This document shows positions 1 to 8,234 of a stretch of DNA of 39,195 bases, piece by piece (within the stretch, counting starts at the first letter, position 1; every line of letters begins with the position of its first letter). Both the position numbers and the translations under genes were made by a program. The notes under the pieces are model-generated. The model saw nothing but the letters and a program-made list of their open reading frames with translations. It was not told where the DNA came from and did not search any database. Source of the DNA: Polyangiaceae bacterium (lineage in GTDB: Bacteria > Myxococcota_A > Polyangia > Polyangiales > Polyangiaceae); contig JAICQQ010000058.1 of the NCBI GenBank assembly GCA_025937785.1, positions 1 to 39,195 of the forward strand, written 5' to 3'.

Positions 1-245
1 ACGGCGATCTCCGCCGTCAAGGTCTGCGTGACGAGCGCGAAAAGATGGTTCTCTTTCTCTTCGAAATCAGGGCAATCTTCGATTGCCACGCCCTTGCGCT
101 CCGGGGACATGCAGAGGTACGCAACGTCGCCGCTCGCAGTCAACGAGCGGATCGGCAGCGGGTCGGGCGAATCTTGGCAGCCGATGGCACTGAGCGTGAT
201 CACGCCGAACAGAAAGGAAGCGATGCGTTTGTAGGTCAGAGTCAC
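1..245 (-). CDS. Predicted lipoprotein, partial (N-terminal ~81 residues; rest lies beyond the left edge)
   Basis: Reading leftward from a GTG at 245-243, the frame stays open to the edge. It begins MTLTYKRIASFLFGVITLSA and continues IGC, a basic n-region and hydrophobic core ending in a cysteine at residue 23. This is a type II (lipoprotein) signal peptide; the residue at -3 is Ala rather than the usual Leu. The mature part starts QDSPDPLPIRSL and has two further cysteines within about 30 residues. The GTG overlaps the TGA of the upstream 541-aa gene in a GTGA arrangement, so the two are almost certainly co-transcribed and translationally coupled. I recognise no family. Cell-envelope location is inferred from the signal peptide only. 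Confidence 0.72.
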   Translation of the reverse strand, partial: MTLTYKRIASFLFGVITLSAIGCQDSPDPLPIRSLTASGDVAYLCMSPERKGVAIEDCPDFEEKENHLFALVTQTLTAEIA

Positions 246-1867
246 TTCGTCGCCCTCGGGGCGGTGGGGGTGCCGATCGTCGCTAGGATCGTCCCGTACG
301 TGCGTGGAAAGCGTTGGTCGAGCCCGACCACGCCAATGTACGAGTCGGTAAAATGGCCGATGTAGCCCACGCCGCGCTCGCTGTCCAAGGCCAGCGGATG
401 CGGACCGCGTCCGGTGAAGATCTCGGTTTCGATGCGATCGCTCTGGGGATCGTAGATGAAGATGAGACGTGAGTCGAAGCACACCACGAAGACGCGCATC
501 TCCGGCTCCCCGTCAGCGTTGATCACGTTGCCCGTGAATACACGCGAAGGGCCGGCGGTGAGCGGAAGGCTCCGATAGAACGTCGGGATATCCGAGTTCG
601 ACGTGATGCCGCTCGTGGGCCGCGTGCGACCCACGACCAGGCTGGGCGGGGTGCGATTGGCCACGAAGACGTTCAACGGAATCGCGCTGGCCGCGTTCAG
701 GCAATTCGACAAAAGCTCGGGGTCCCCGCTCGCGCACGCGGCTTCCGCCGCGTCGCGCTGACTCGAATCCACGGCAATCCCCCGTGAATCACTGCCCACC
801 GAGTTGGTCAGGATCCGCGCAGCGCCAACGTCCGCCAGGTAGGGCCGCGCGGGCACCGACTGCGCGTCGGTGAAGAGTCCATCGTCGAAAAATCGGAGCA
901 GCCGAACCTCTGCGCTGTTCCTGAAGGTGACCAGGAAACCAGGTTGGTAGCTCAGCTGGCTTTCGACCACGGCGGCAGGCACGGGCACTGCTGCAAGCTC
1001 CATGGGTCGACTGGGCAGTCCGCCGACCACGAATTCGAGACGCGGCGGCGCATCCCAGTCGTTGATCAGCAGTGACACCTGCCCTTGGGTCTGGTGCGTG
1101 ACCGTCACGACGCGGCCGTCGTCGCTCGCGGCGATCCCGAACGGGGAGGTTGGGAGCTCCTGATCCCGAGTATTCTCTTCGTCCGGGTCGTCACCTACGC
1201 GATGCCGATCGTCGCAACGCCCGTCGGCATTACCCTGGCCGCACTCCAGGTTGCCGTCCTCGTCCACGTCGACGTAGTGCACGGTGGTGTCTCCCCGGAC
1301 CGGGATCAACAAGCGTCCCACGGCGCCGTCCGGGGCGTCGGCGGGTCGAGTGCGATAGATGGCGTCCGTCGCGAACGCACCGATCTGCACCGACGATGTT
1401 ACGAGGCTGGCGCCACCGTCCTGCGGACGACTGGGGTGAATCTGCGCACAGCGCCCCGGCGCCACTATTCGCTGGTAAGCCGGAGCCTCGCCCAAGGCAC
1501 CGCACGGACGATTTGCCCACGGACCGCTGCGATCCACGCAGAAGTAGCTGGGGATTTCGCCGTTGTCCCGACTCGGCTCGACGTCGCAGCGGTGGTCGTC
1601 GTCGCAGTCGGTGTCGCTCTTGCAGGGTCGTGGGACGAGATCGTGGACACGAGCGAGGTCCAGACGCTGCAAGACGCCCTGGTTGTATTGCAGGTCGAAA
1701 TCGCTGTTCACCACGAACAGCGACTTTCCGTCGGGGTCGACGCTGAGCCCGACCGGGAAATAGATTTGGTCCGCCGGCGGCTCCACGCCGTCGCCAGGCG
1801 GAAAACACTGCGTGAGCGCGAACCCCCAAAAAGCGAGTAGAAATCGGCGAAAACGGCCAAGGGGCAT
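242..1867 (-). CDS. Secreted or lipid-anchored beta-propeller-like protein with a Cys-rich insert (541 aa)
   Basis: ATG at 1867. The N-terminus MPLGRFRRFLLAFWGFALTQ is followed by Cys21, an export signal that may be a lipoprotein signal, although Gln at -1 is atypical for a lipobox. The mature protein repeats segments of the type YFPVGLSVDPDGKSLFVVN, FGIAASDDGRVVTVTHQ and VGYIGHF, as in YVTN/NHL-like beta-propellers. A compact cysteine cluster at residues 82, 88, 94, 110 and 122 (CKSDTDCDDDHRC, then FCV and PCG) interrupts the first blades. Acidic C-x5-C-x5-C motifs of this kind are common in large secreted proteins of myxobacteria. The gene overlaps the downstream partial lipoprotein gene by 4 bases. 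The exact function is unknown; an envelope or surface role is inferred. Confidence 0.85.
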   Translation of the reverse strand: MPLGRFRRFLLAFWGFALTQCFPPGDGVEPPADQIYFPVGLSVDPDGKSLFVVNSDFDLQYNQGVLQRLDLARVHDLVPRPCKSDTDCDDDHRCDVEPSRDNGEIPSYFCVDRSGPWANRPCGALGEAPAYQRIVAPGRCAQIHPSRPQDGGASLVTSSVQIGAFATDAIYRTRPADAPDGAVGRLLIPVRGDTTVHYVDVDEDGNLECGQGNADGRCDDRHRVGDDPDEENTRDQELPTSPFGIAASDDGRVVTVTHQTQGQVSLLINDWDAPPRLEFVVGGLPSRPMELAAVPVPAAVVESQLSYQPGFLVTFRNSAEVRLLRFFDDGLFTDAQSVPARPYLADVGAARILTNSVGSDSRGIAVDSSQRDAAEAACASGDPELLSNCLNAASAIPLNVFVANRTPPSLVVGRTRPTSGITSNSDIPTFYRSLPLTAGPSRVFTGNVINADGEPEMRVFVVCFDSRLIFIYDPQSDRIETEIFTGRGPHPLALDSERGVGYIGHFTDSYIGVVGLDQRFPRTYGTILATIGTPTAPRATK

Positions 1868-2335
1868 AAGCTGGCGCGGAGCCTAGTCGACTGGACGGCG
1901 ATCGGCCAGTCCAGCTTTGTCGCAGCGGCGTGCCCCGAGTCCTGCTCGACAGCCAGACTGCCGATCGCAGCTGATTCGGCGAAATTTGCAGGCGCCCTTT
2001 CGTGACGCATCCCGCACGCGCCAATGCCCCGGCGGAGCCCACAGCCGAACTGGGACGGGGCCCGGCCGGCCCCGCGCGCCAGCGCTCTCGCCACACGCGG
2101 CCGCTCACCCAAGCGCGGCGATGCTTTGGCGCTTCGTCGCGGTCTCCCATCGCCCGCATCCAGCCCTGGCGCGATCACGCATCGTGCTGCGCGACGGCTG
2201 CGCACCGCAGGGCGACCGCTGGGCCCGCACGAGACGGCTTACGCCGGGCGGGCTGCTCTGCGCTGGTATGTCCCCTTCGAATGCCTCGATGCTTGCGCGC
2301 ACGCTCGAGCGCGCGCGACGACTACGCCTCCGAAA
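1868..2335. other. Gene-poor stretch, very GC-rich
   Basis: No ORF here has convincing protein character; the several open frames on both strands are Arg/Ala/Pro-rich and overlap one another. Close to the start of the 541-aa gene there is an inverted repeat, GACTGG at 1889-1894 and CCAGTC at 1906-1911, separated by 11 bases. It lies 20-45 bases upstream of that ATG and could be a 5' leader hairpin or an operator. Otherwise I see nothing. Confidence 0.4.
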
Positions 2336-2512
2336 TCAGCCCAAGTCGAGAATGACGATGCCGCGCTTCGGCTGGTCATCGTCTTCCCGCCTCGGGTCGG
2401 GGCGCGGAATGTACGCGTCGAGGGGAAGCTCGAGGCGGGGCTGTTCGTCCACCTTGCGACGTTCCTCTTCTTCGCGTCTTCGGATCTGATCGATGATGAA
2501 GGGTGGTAGCAT
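2336..2512 (-). CDS. Small conserved-looking protein starting MLPPFIIDQI (58 aa)
   Basis: The protein starts MLPPFIIDQIRRREEEERRK and ends DDQPKRGIVILDLG. A hydrophobic N-terminus is followed by a charged helix (RRREEEERRKVDEQPRLELP), an Arg/Asp-rich linker and a short hydrophobic C-terminal strand. I recall short bacterial proteins with this MLPP-FII-EI-RRE-(Q)PRLELP layout from several high-GC phyla, all of unknown function; that is memory, not a search. The ATG at 2512 is chosen over an in-frame TTG at 2548 because the family-like sequence begins at MLPPF. The gene stands alone between a gene-poor stretch and the unusual region 2549-2785. Small size, composition and likely conservation argue that it is real. 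Confidence 0.68.
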   Translation of the reverse strand: MLPPFIIDQIRRREEEERRKVDEQPRLELPLDAYIPRPDPRREDDDQPKRGIVILDLG

Positions 2513-2548
2513 TCGGTATTCCCGCGTCAGGGAGCCCCACGACACCAA

Positions 2549-2785
2549 GTCGTGCAGGCTAGTCGAATACCTAAGTAATCTAGCCAGCTAACCGAGTGGG
2601 TCAAGTTCATGCACGCTTCGAAGTCGTTAAAACCATTGGTCGCCACGCGATCGGGCGCGGCAGCGTCGGTTCTGCGCAACGTGGCAGCGTACAAACTCGG
2701 CTTAGTCTGGTGTTTATGCTCAGGTTTCAACGAAGCGTCCAGATTGAGTCTACGGCGCAAGGAAGAGCTGAGTTAACCCCGGCTC
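2549..2785. other. Compositionally distinct stretch, possible relic of a repeat or mobile element, or an RNA
   Basis: This stretch is visibly richer in A and T than its surroundings (for example around 2565-2645 and 2690-2780). It has open frames on both strands over roughly 2590-2760 without a ribosome-binding site or clear domain. The plus frame reads GQVHARFEVVKTIGRHAIG; the minus frame reads NLDASLKPEHKHQTKPSLYA. I cannot identify a transposase motif, terminal inverted repeats or a tRNA/tmRNA fold. It is recorded as anomalous sequence rather than as a gene. Confidence 0.35.
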
Positions 2786-2974
2786 ATGTGGGGCCGGTCC
2801 CCACCTCATCCGCTCGCCCTTCCCCGCGCGGTTTCCTGGGTGGAGGCTGCGATCCGCGTAGGTCGCGCCCGCGTCGAAACATGCGCTCGGCGCAGTACAA
2901 AGCCTCGGGATCGGCGCGTTTCGGGGGTTCGCTCATGGATGTTTCCACCAGCCACCGGGCCAGTACTACGAACC

Positions 2975-4318
2975 ATGCTAGTTTCCGGTCGCATGCCAGC
3001 AAGACGTTGGTGGTTGGCGTGGGCGACGATCCTCGCAGCGCTGCTCTTCGCCGTGGAAACGCGCGCAGCGTTCGAATACCGAGACGAAGGCTGGGAAGGC
3101 TCCAGCGAACTCTTGGAGCTGGCTCGAGAGCAGCTCGGTAAAGATCGCGTGCAGCTGGTGGCCGCTTTGGATTACGGCCTGCTGAAGCCCGAAGATGGCG
3201 TCCTGATCCTGCATCCGCAGACGCGCCTGGACTACGACGAGCTGGCGGCCTTCCTGCGTGCGGGCGGTCGCCTTGCGCTCGTGGACGATCATGGCCGCGG
3301 CGCCGAACTTCTCGCGCGCTTTCAGATCCATCGTATCAACGCTCCACTGCGACCGAGGAATGCGCTGCGCGCCAATGCGAATCTGGCGATCGCAGAGCCG
3401 TCCGTGCAGGTCGTAGCGGGCATCGAGCAGGGGCGGCACCCGATCGTCGCGGATGTGGACCGCGTGATCACCAACCACCCCACCGCGCTGGCGCATCCCG
3501 ATCTCACGCCTGTGCTCAAGATCCAGGCGGTGGGCGAGCCAGACGCCACTGTGGCGGTCACCGGCATCATCAACCGGGGGCGCTTGTTCGCCATGGCAGA
3601 CCCGTCGGCCCTCATCAACCTCATGTTACGTTACCCCGGCAACCGAGCCTTTGCGTCCGGGCTGATCGCATACCTGGTCGAGGAGGACTCGTGGGGCCCG
3701 CGCGGCGGTCGGCTGTACTTGCTCGCCAACGACTTTCGCCAGCGCGGCCACTACGGCGGCGAAGCGGGCTTGATGGATCAAGCCGTCGACCACGCGGAGA
3801 GCCTGTTGCGAATGCTTCACGACATGCAGGACAACGGCCTCCCCAACATTTTGGCGGTTCTGCTCGCGACGGCCTTCGTCGTGGGCGCCTCGGTGTGGAC
3901 CGTCATGGTGAGCTCCCGCACCTATCGTCGTAGCCGGCCGCGCTACGCGACCGGCATGCCCTTGGTGGCGCAGGCCGGCATCGCCGGCCGCGCGGCGGTT
4001 CTCGCGGCCCCCACGACGAAGGGCGCACTGGTTGTCGTCGAGCTCAAGGCTGCCCTCGAGGAGGGCCTGGCGCACGAGCTCGGTATCGAAGCCGGGACCG
4101 CCCGGGCCGCGGTCTTGGCCGGAATCGAGGAGCGTCAGCTTCTCAACCGAGGCAAACTAGAGCAGTTGCGCGAACTGTTGCGCGAGATGGACCGAGCGGA
4201 AGCCTCCATAGCGGCCGCGCAGCCGGTGAAAGTCCGACCTCAACATGTTCAAAGCATGAACCGTCAAGTAAAAGAGATCCTGGAAGAGGTCAAAGCCTCG
4301 AAGAGCCAGCACCCGTGA
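2975..4318 (+). CDS. DUF4350-like membrane protein of a MoxR gene pair (447 aa)
   Basis: The protein has a signal peptide (MPARRWWLAWATILAALLFA, then VETRA) and a domain resembling the DUF4350/ThuA-like fold found next to MoxR ATPases. Typical segments are LLKPEDGVLILHPQTRLDYD, ELAAFLRAGGRLALVDDHG and GRLFAMADPSALINLMLRYP. A transmembrane helix follows near residues 291-315 (NILAVLLATAFVVGASVWTV), then a cytoplasmic helical tail rich in Glu and Arg. Topology is therefore exported N-domain, one TM, cytoplasmic tail. The start is uncertain: ATG at 2975 or 2993, neither with a clear Shine-Dalgarno sequence; the frame is open upstream to 2786 but that part is not protein-like. The gene overlaps moxR by 4 bases (GTGA), so the two are translationally coupled. 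A role as partner of the MoxR chaperone at the membrane is inferred. Confidence 0.82.
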   Translation: MLVSGRMPARRWWLAWATILAALLFAVETRAAFEYRDEGWEGSSELLELAREQLGKDRVQLVAALDYGLLKPEDGVLILHPQTRLDYDELAAFLRAGGRLALVDDHGRGAELLARFQIHRINAPLRPRNALRANANLAIAEPSVQVVAGIEQGRHPIVADVDRVITNHPTALAHPDLTPVLKIQAVGEPDATVAVTGIINRGRLFAMADPSALINLMLRYPGNRAFASGLIAYLVEEDSWGPRGGRLYLLANDFRQRGHYGGEAGLMDQAVDHAESLLRMLHDMQDNGLPNILAVLLATAFVVGASVWTVMVSSRTYRRSRPRYATGMPLVAQAGIAGRAAVLAAPTTKGALVVVELKAALEEGLAHELGIEAGTARAAVLAGIEERQLLNRGKLEQLRELLREMDRAEASIAAAQPVKVRPQHVQSMNRQVKEILEEVKASKSQHP

Positions 4319-5286
4319 CACACGCCCTTCAAATCAACGAGATCGAAGCCGCTCGCGAGCGGCTGCTTGAGGTGCGGCGGCAGGTCAGCACCGTCTACAT
4401 TGGTGATTCTTCGGTGGTGGAGACCATGCTCGTGGCGCTACTCGCGCGCGGTCACGTCCTGCTCGAGGGTGTTCCGGGCGTTGCGAAGACGACCCTGGTC
4501 AAGTCGTTCGCGACCACGCTCGCCTCGACGATTCGCCGCGTCCAATTCACCCCTGATCTGTTGCCCGCCGACATCACCGGGACCTACGTACTCAATCCCA
4601 AGGAAGGGTCGTTCGCGCTGAAGCCGGGCCCCATCTTCAGCAACGTGGTGCTGGCGGACGAGATCAATCGAGCGCCAGCCAAGACTCAGTCGGCGCTGCT
4701 CGAGGCCATGCAAGAGCGCCAGGTCACCATCGAGGGCGATCGCTTCTCGTTGCCGGATCCGTTCCTCGTGCTGGCCACACAGAATCCGGTCGACCTGGAA
4801 GGCACCTATCCACTCCCCGAAGCGCAGATCGATCGCTTCTTGGTGCACGTGACGGTGACCTACCCGGGCGAGCGCGCGGAGGTCGCCATGCTGAGGGCTC
4901 ATGGCGTAGCGGCGCCTGAACCGAAACCGGTGCTGAACGCGCAAGACGTGCTGCAGCTGCAGGGCATCGCCGCGCGTGTTCATGTCGAGGACGACATCAA
5001 CGAGTATGTCGTTGCCCTGAGCGCCTTCACCCGCTCTCACCCCCGCGTCGTCCTCGGTGCCAGCCCCCGCGCCTCGCTCAGCTTGTTGCGCGCAGCGAAG
5101 GCATCGGCGGTGCTGGCGGGGAGGCCCTTCGTGACTCCCGACGACGTGCGTCAAATGGCCCCCCAAGTCCTGGCGCATCGCCTGGTACTGGTGCCCGAGC
5201 TCGAGGGCGATAGCAGCGCTCGTCTAGCAGTGATCGACGAGGCGCTGCGCAAAGTGGGCTATCGCCGCGCGGTCCGTCCCGTGTGA
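4315..5286 (+). CDS. moxR: MoxR-family AAA+ ATPase (323 aa)
   Basis: MoxR-type AAA+ ATPase of usual length. Walker A is GVPGVAKT at residues 52-59 and Walker B is VVLADE at 111-116 followed by INRAPAKTQSALLEAMQE, the signature of this family. Sensor 1 is LATQNPVDLEGTYPLPEAQ, then DRF. A C-terminal helical lid follows (SPRASLSLLRAAKASAVLAG; VTPDDVRQMAPQVLAHRL). Family members act as ATP-driven chaperones that insert cofactors or activate von Willebrand/DUF58-type partners. The GTG start lies inside the stop of the DUF4350-like gene. The DUF58 partner usually found directly downstream is instead at 8385-9986, after two genes on the other strand. A GTGGCC-CGA-GGCCAC hairpin directly follows the stop. 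Confidence 0.93.
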   Translation: MTHALQINEIEAARERLLEVRRQVSTVYIGDSSVVETMLVALLARGHVLLEGVPGVAKTTLVKSFATTLASTIRRVQFTPDLLPADITGTYVLNPKEGSFALKPGPIFSNVVLADEINRAPAKTQSALLEAMQERQVTIEGDRFSLPDPFLVLATQNPVDLEGTYPLPEAQIDRFLVHVTVTYPGERAEVAMLRAHGVAAPEPKPVLNAQDVLQLQGIAARVHVEDDINEYVVALSAFTRSHPRVVLGASPRASLSLLRAAKASAVLAGRPFVTPDDVRQMAPQVLAHRLVLVPELEGDSSARLAVIDEALRKVGYRRAVRPV

Positions 5287-5301
5287 GTGGCCCGAGGCCA
5301 C
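5287..5301 (+). terminator. Hairpin directly after moxR, without a U-tract
   Basis: Perfect 6-bp stem GTGGCC (5287-5292), loop CGA, GGCCAC (5296-5301), immediately after the moxR stop and before the convergent araC-type gene. A second stem, AGCCGC (5349-5354) and GCGGCT (5361-5366), covers the 3' end of that gene. No run of T follows either, so intrinsic termination is uncertain. Confidence 0.3.
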
Positions 5302-5356
5302 CCGCCGCTCGGATGGCCTGCATCGCTACAGACGGCTCGGAAGACGCGAGCCGCGA

Positions 5357-6322
5357 TCAGGCGGCTTCGCTCTGAGACAGACCCCGAGCAGCGCGACGGT
5401 AAGCGCCCGGGCTCGAGCCTACGGCCCGCTTGAACGCCTTGCTGAACGCGGTTTCGGACTCGTACCCCACCTGCTCGGCGATTTCGGCCAGGGTCGCCCG
5501 ACCTTCGCGCAGCAGCCCTGCTGCCTTCTGCATGCGCCAGCGAGTGACGTAGTGCAGAGGCGGCTCGCCCACCAAACGCGTGAAGCGCGAGGCGAACGCG
5601 GAGCGTGACATGCCGACGCGCTGCGCCAGCGACGCGACGGTCCATGACTGCTCGGGTCGCTGATGGACGAGGCTGAGCGCGGCGCCGATCTGCGGTTCGG
5701 CGAGAGCCCCCAACCAGCCCGGGCCTTCGCCGGACGCTTCGCTCAAAGCGGCCAAGTGTCCCCGCACGATCTGGATGAAGAGAATGTCCGCCAGGCGGCT
5801 GATGACCGTCTGCGCTCCCGGGCGCCGCGAAGCCGCCTCGCAAGCGATGAACTGCAATGTCGACTCGAGCCAGGGAACGGATCGTCCAGCTTCGCCGAGC
5901 AGCGGAATCACCGGAGGCAGCACCGCCAACAGCGGGTTGTTCCGCCTGTCTTCGAAGCTGATGCTGCCGCTCACGAAGGTGGTCAGCGCACCGTTGCCAC
6001 CGAGCCGCAGCTGCCGGGCAGTCTGCCGGAGGTCGGCGCCCTCTTGGCAACTGAGCACCGACTGCAGATTGGTCACCGGCGAGTCGCTCGCGTCCCGCAG
6101 CACGTGCTCGTGCCCATGGGGCAGCGCCACGAGATCACCGCTCGTCAGGTGCAACGGCTCGGCGCCTTCGACCTCGAGCTGACAGTTGCCTTCGAGCACG
6201 ACATGGAACTTCGCGTGGTCCCCAGCCGCAACGCGAATACCCCATGGTCCCGAAGCCTCCAGCCTTCCGTAGCAGGCTGTCTTGACCCGCACCGTCTGAA
6301 GCACATCTGTTAGCACATCCAC
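5357..6322 (-). CDS. AraC-family transcriptional regulator with N-terminal cupin domain (321 aa)
   Basis: The N-terminal part (MDVLTDVLQTVRVKTACYGR, then PWGIRV and LHLTSGDLVALPHGHEHVL) is the AraC-binding cupin type found in regulators annotated as AraC_binding_6. The C-terminal ~110 residues hold two helix-turn-helix motifs: SWTVASLAQRVGMSRSAFAS, and ATLAEIAEQVGYESETAFSK followed by AFKRAVGSSPGAYRR, which is the classical AraC signature. The start is placed at the third of several GTG codons (6322) because AAGGAG at 6331-6336 lies 8 bases upstream, and the family normally begins MD-(A/V/P)L-(S/T)DVL. The gene is convergent with moxR. In-family regulators often control a neighbouring redox or efflux gene; no such target is obvious here, so the regulon is unknown. 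Confidence 0.92.
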   Translation of the reverse strand: MDVLTDVLQTVRVKTACYGRLEASGPWGIRVAAGDHAKFHVVLEGNCQLEVEGAEPLHLTSGDLVALPHGHEHVLRDASDSPVTNLQSVLSCQEGADLRQTARQLRLGGNGALTTFVSGSISFEDRRNNPLLAVLPPVIPLLGEAGRSVPWLESTLQFIACEAASRRPGAQTVISRLADILFIQIVRGHLAALSEASGEGPGWLGALAEPQIGAALSLVHQRPEQSWTVASLAQRVGMSRSAFASRFTRLVGEPPLHYVTRWRMQKAAGLLREGRATLAEIAEQVGYESETAFSKAFKRAVGSSPGAYRRAARGLSQSEAA

Positions 6323-6330
6323 CGACACCA

Positions 6331-6336
6331 CTCCTT
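6331..6336 (-). promoter_or_regulatory. Ribosome-binding site that fixes the araC-type start
   Basis: AAGGAG on the minus strand, 8 bases before the GTG at 6322. The two GTG codons at 6331 and 6328 overlap it or lie too close to be used efficiently. Confidence 0.6.
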
Positions 6337-6461
6337 CTTCCCGAGTACGAACGGCTAGGAATATACGTGTCCTGGTCTATGACCGTCCAGTCACGATTTG
6401 CACTTTTGTTTCGGCCCACTGGCCTGCCCCAAATTGAGGCCAAAAAACAAGAGGGTGCCCG
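6337..6461. promoter_or_regulatory. Upstream region of the araC-type gene
   Basis: A-T richer than its flanks. It contains the short palindrome GGTC-TAT-GACC at 6374-6384, about 50-60 bases upstream of the araC-type start, a plausible autoregulatory or promoter site. A stem GGCCT (6421-6425) and AGGCC (6437-6441) lies just downstream of the Omp85-type gene, but its T-run is on the wrong side for a minus-strand terminator. Confidence 0.3.
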
Positions 6462-8234
6462 TCATTCGACCGTGGGTACTACGCCGCTCAGAACGCTGGG
6501 TTCCGTGACCGTGGGGAACCCCAGCGCCTGCCCGAATTGGAACACTACTCCAAACCCTCGGTGCCCTTCGGACAACGCCAGAGCGCCGTCGAGGCGCAAC
6601 ACGGTACGGTCGAACTGGGGAGCGAGAAACCGCACCCCTGCCCCGACACTGTGCTTGAGCGAAAGCTCGTCCAGGCTGTCCGCGGCGTGCCCGGCGTCGT
6701 AGAACGCCGCACCCCCGAGGTGCACTCCGAGAAGCTCGATGGGAACACTGCGGAACTCGGCGTTGAGCGCCACGAGCTTGTCACCCTGGAAGGCACCGTA
6801 GGGATACCCGCGCAAGCGGTTGTCGCCACCGAGGGCGAAAGGAGCGAGGTTCAGGTAGTTCCGAAAGCGATTGTAGCCGATGGCGTCCAAGTGGATCCGC
6901 CCCAAGCCCAGGCTCGGCGAGACGACCCGCAACTGAGCGTCGAACAACACGTTGTTCTGGTTGTTCCGGGCGAGTTCGATGCTGGCGCCGCTCGTGGCGG
7001 CGGCCACCCCGGTGCCCAGGGGCACTGCATACCCGACGCTCCAAGCAAGCCCCATCAATGAGCGCGACGAGCCTAGCGCCGCGCTCGCCGGGTACAATCT
7101 CAATTGGGTCTCGTGGCCCAGCCGCAGATCTTCTTGAAGCGAGAGGGTCTCGACGTTCACGACATGATGCAGCCGCGTGCTGTACGCGAACAGCTGCAGA
7201 AACGGACTGATGCGAGTGTCGGTCGTGGGCAGCACGACGCGTTCGAACGCCTCACGCGCTGCCACGCTGTAAGCACTCAGATCCTCCGTCCGATAGCGGC
7301 GCAAATCGGCCTCCATTCCCGCAGAAATGTTGGTTTTGTCGCTCCTACCGAACGAACGAATCAGCTGGTATTCCCCCGCCATGCGCTCGCTTTCGAAGGT
7401 CTCGGGAATGCTGACCGTGGACCCGTCGGGGAGCGCGACGCTGACCTCCCGAATCTCCGCCCCTGCGTAGCGCCGTGTCAGCTCTTTGCGCCAGCCCACG
7501 CCGGTGGTCCAGGCCCAGTCGTCGAAGCGCGACTTCAGCGCGTCGTAGTACTGGAAGAAGCCATAGCTGCCCTCCGTCTCGGACCCGTCTCGAGAGAGAA
7601 TCGGGCCGCCCATCGCCAGCAAGCCGATGTTCGAACCACCCACCTGCGGCACGAAAAAGTTGGCGCCGAGCGTCTGCCGATCGGGCTCGAGCAGATACAG
7701 CACCCCCAAGGTAGCGTGCGTCCCGAACAGGTTCGTCTCGGCCGGGTTCAACAGCAACACGCGCCGGCCATCGACGACGTTCGTATCCCATTGCAACCGC
7801 AAGCTCCAGACGTCCTTGACGATCACCAACACCTTCACCCGGTCTGGCGTGCTGCCGCGCGCGGTGGTCACCAGCACCAAGGAGAACTTGTACGTCGTCT
7901 TCAGGTTCGAGATGGAATCGTCGGCTCGTCCCCGATCGAAGACCTCACCAGTCGCGAACACCAGCTCTCGCTTGACCACGTAGTCACGGCTGTTCACGTG
8001 CACCCCGTTCACCCAGTCGGGCACGGGGTCGCGCTCATCGAACGGTGCGATCACGTGCACGTCGATGCTTTCGATGATCTTACCGGCGGGCGCGTCGTCG
8101 AGCGTCAGCGCTCGCTCGAGGAAGGCGGCCGCGCGAATCTCACGTTCGAACTCCGAAAGCTCGTCGCTGCTCGCAGCACGAGCGACCGCGAGCACCACGA
8201 AGAGCAAGCAGAGCCCGAACCGTCGCCGAACCAT
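6462..8234 (-). CDS. Omp85-superfamily outer-membrane protein with a single POTRA-like domain (590 aa)
   Basis: The signal peptide is MVRRRFGLCLLFVVLAVARA, then ASSDE. Residues about 35-140 form a POTRA-like segment (KIIESIDVHVIAPF, VFDRGRADDSISNLKTTYKF, DRVKVLVIVKDVWSLRL). The rest is a beta-barrel of alternating strands, with the Omp85 loop-6 motif in GDNRLRGYPYGAFQGDKLVA near the C-terminal third, followed by LNAEFRSVPIELLGVHLGGA. The family inserts or translocates proteins or lipids at the outer membrane (BamA, TamA, TpsB). One POTRA and ~590 residues is smaller than BamA. An ATG at 8234 with the signal peptide is preferred to a GTG at 8324, which would add 30 residues before the signal. 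Its substrate is unknown. It is divergent from the DUF58 gene, across a 150-base gap. Confidence 0.86.
   Translation of the reverse strand: MVRRRFGLCLLFVVLAVARAASSDELSEFEREIRAAAFLERALTLDDAPAGKIIESIDVHVIAPFDERDPVPDWVNGVHVNSRDYVVKRELVFATGEVFDRGRADDSISNLKTTYKFSLVLVTTARGSTPDRVKVLVIVKDVWSLRLQWDTNVVDGRRVLLLNPAETNLFGTHATLGVLYLLEPDRQTLGANFFVPQVGGSNIGLLAMGGPILSRDGSETEGSYGFFQYYDALKSRFDDWAWTTGVGWRKELTRRYAGAEIREVSVALPDGSTVSIPETFESERMAGEYQLIRSFGRSDKTNISAGMEADLRRYRTEDLSAYSVAAREAFERVVLPTTDTRISPFLQLFAYSTRLHHVVNVETLSLQEDLRLGHETQLRLYPASAALGSSRSLMGLAWSVGYAVPLGTGVAAATSGASIELARNNQNNVLFDAQLRVVSPSLGLGRIHLDAIGYNRFRNYLNLAPFALGGDNRLRGYPYGAFQGDKLVALNAEFRSVPIELLGVHLGGAAFYDAGHAADSLDELSLKHSVGAGVRFLAPQFDRTVLRLDGALALSEGHRGFGVVFQFGQALGFPTVTEPSVLSGVVPTVE

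Noticed and set aside
1917..2509. Several plus-strand frames of 117-190 aa
   Set aside because: Mutually overlapping, Arg/Pro/Ser-rich, no ribosome site, and they run opposite the 58-aa minus-strand gene.
2549..2785. tmRNA or tRNA in the low-GC island
   Set aside because: No acceptor/T-arm pattern or tag-peptide reading frame could be matched on either strand.
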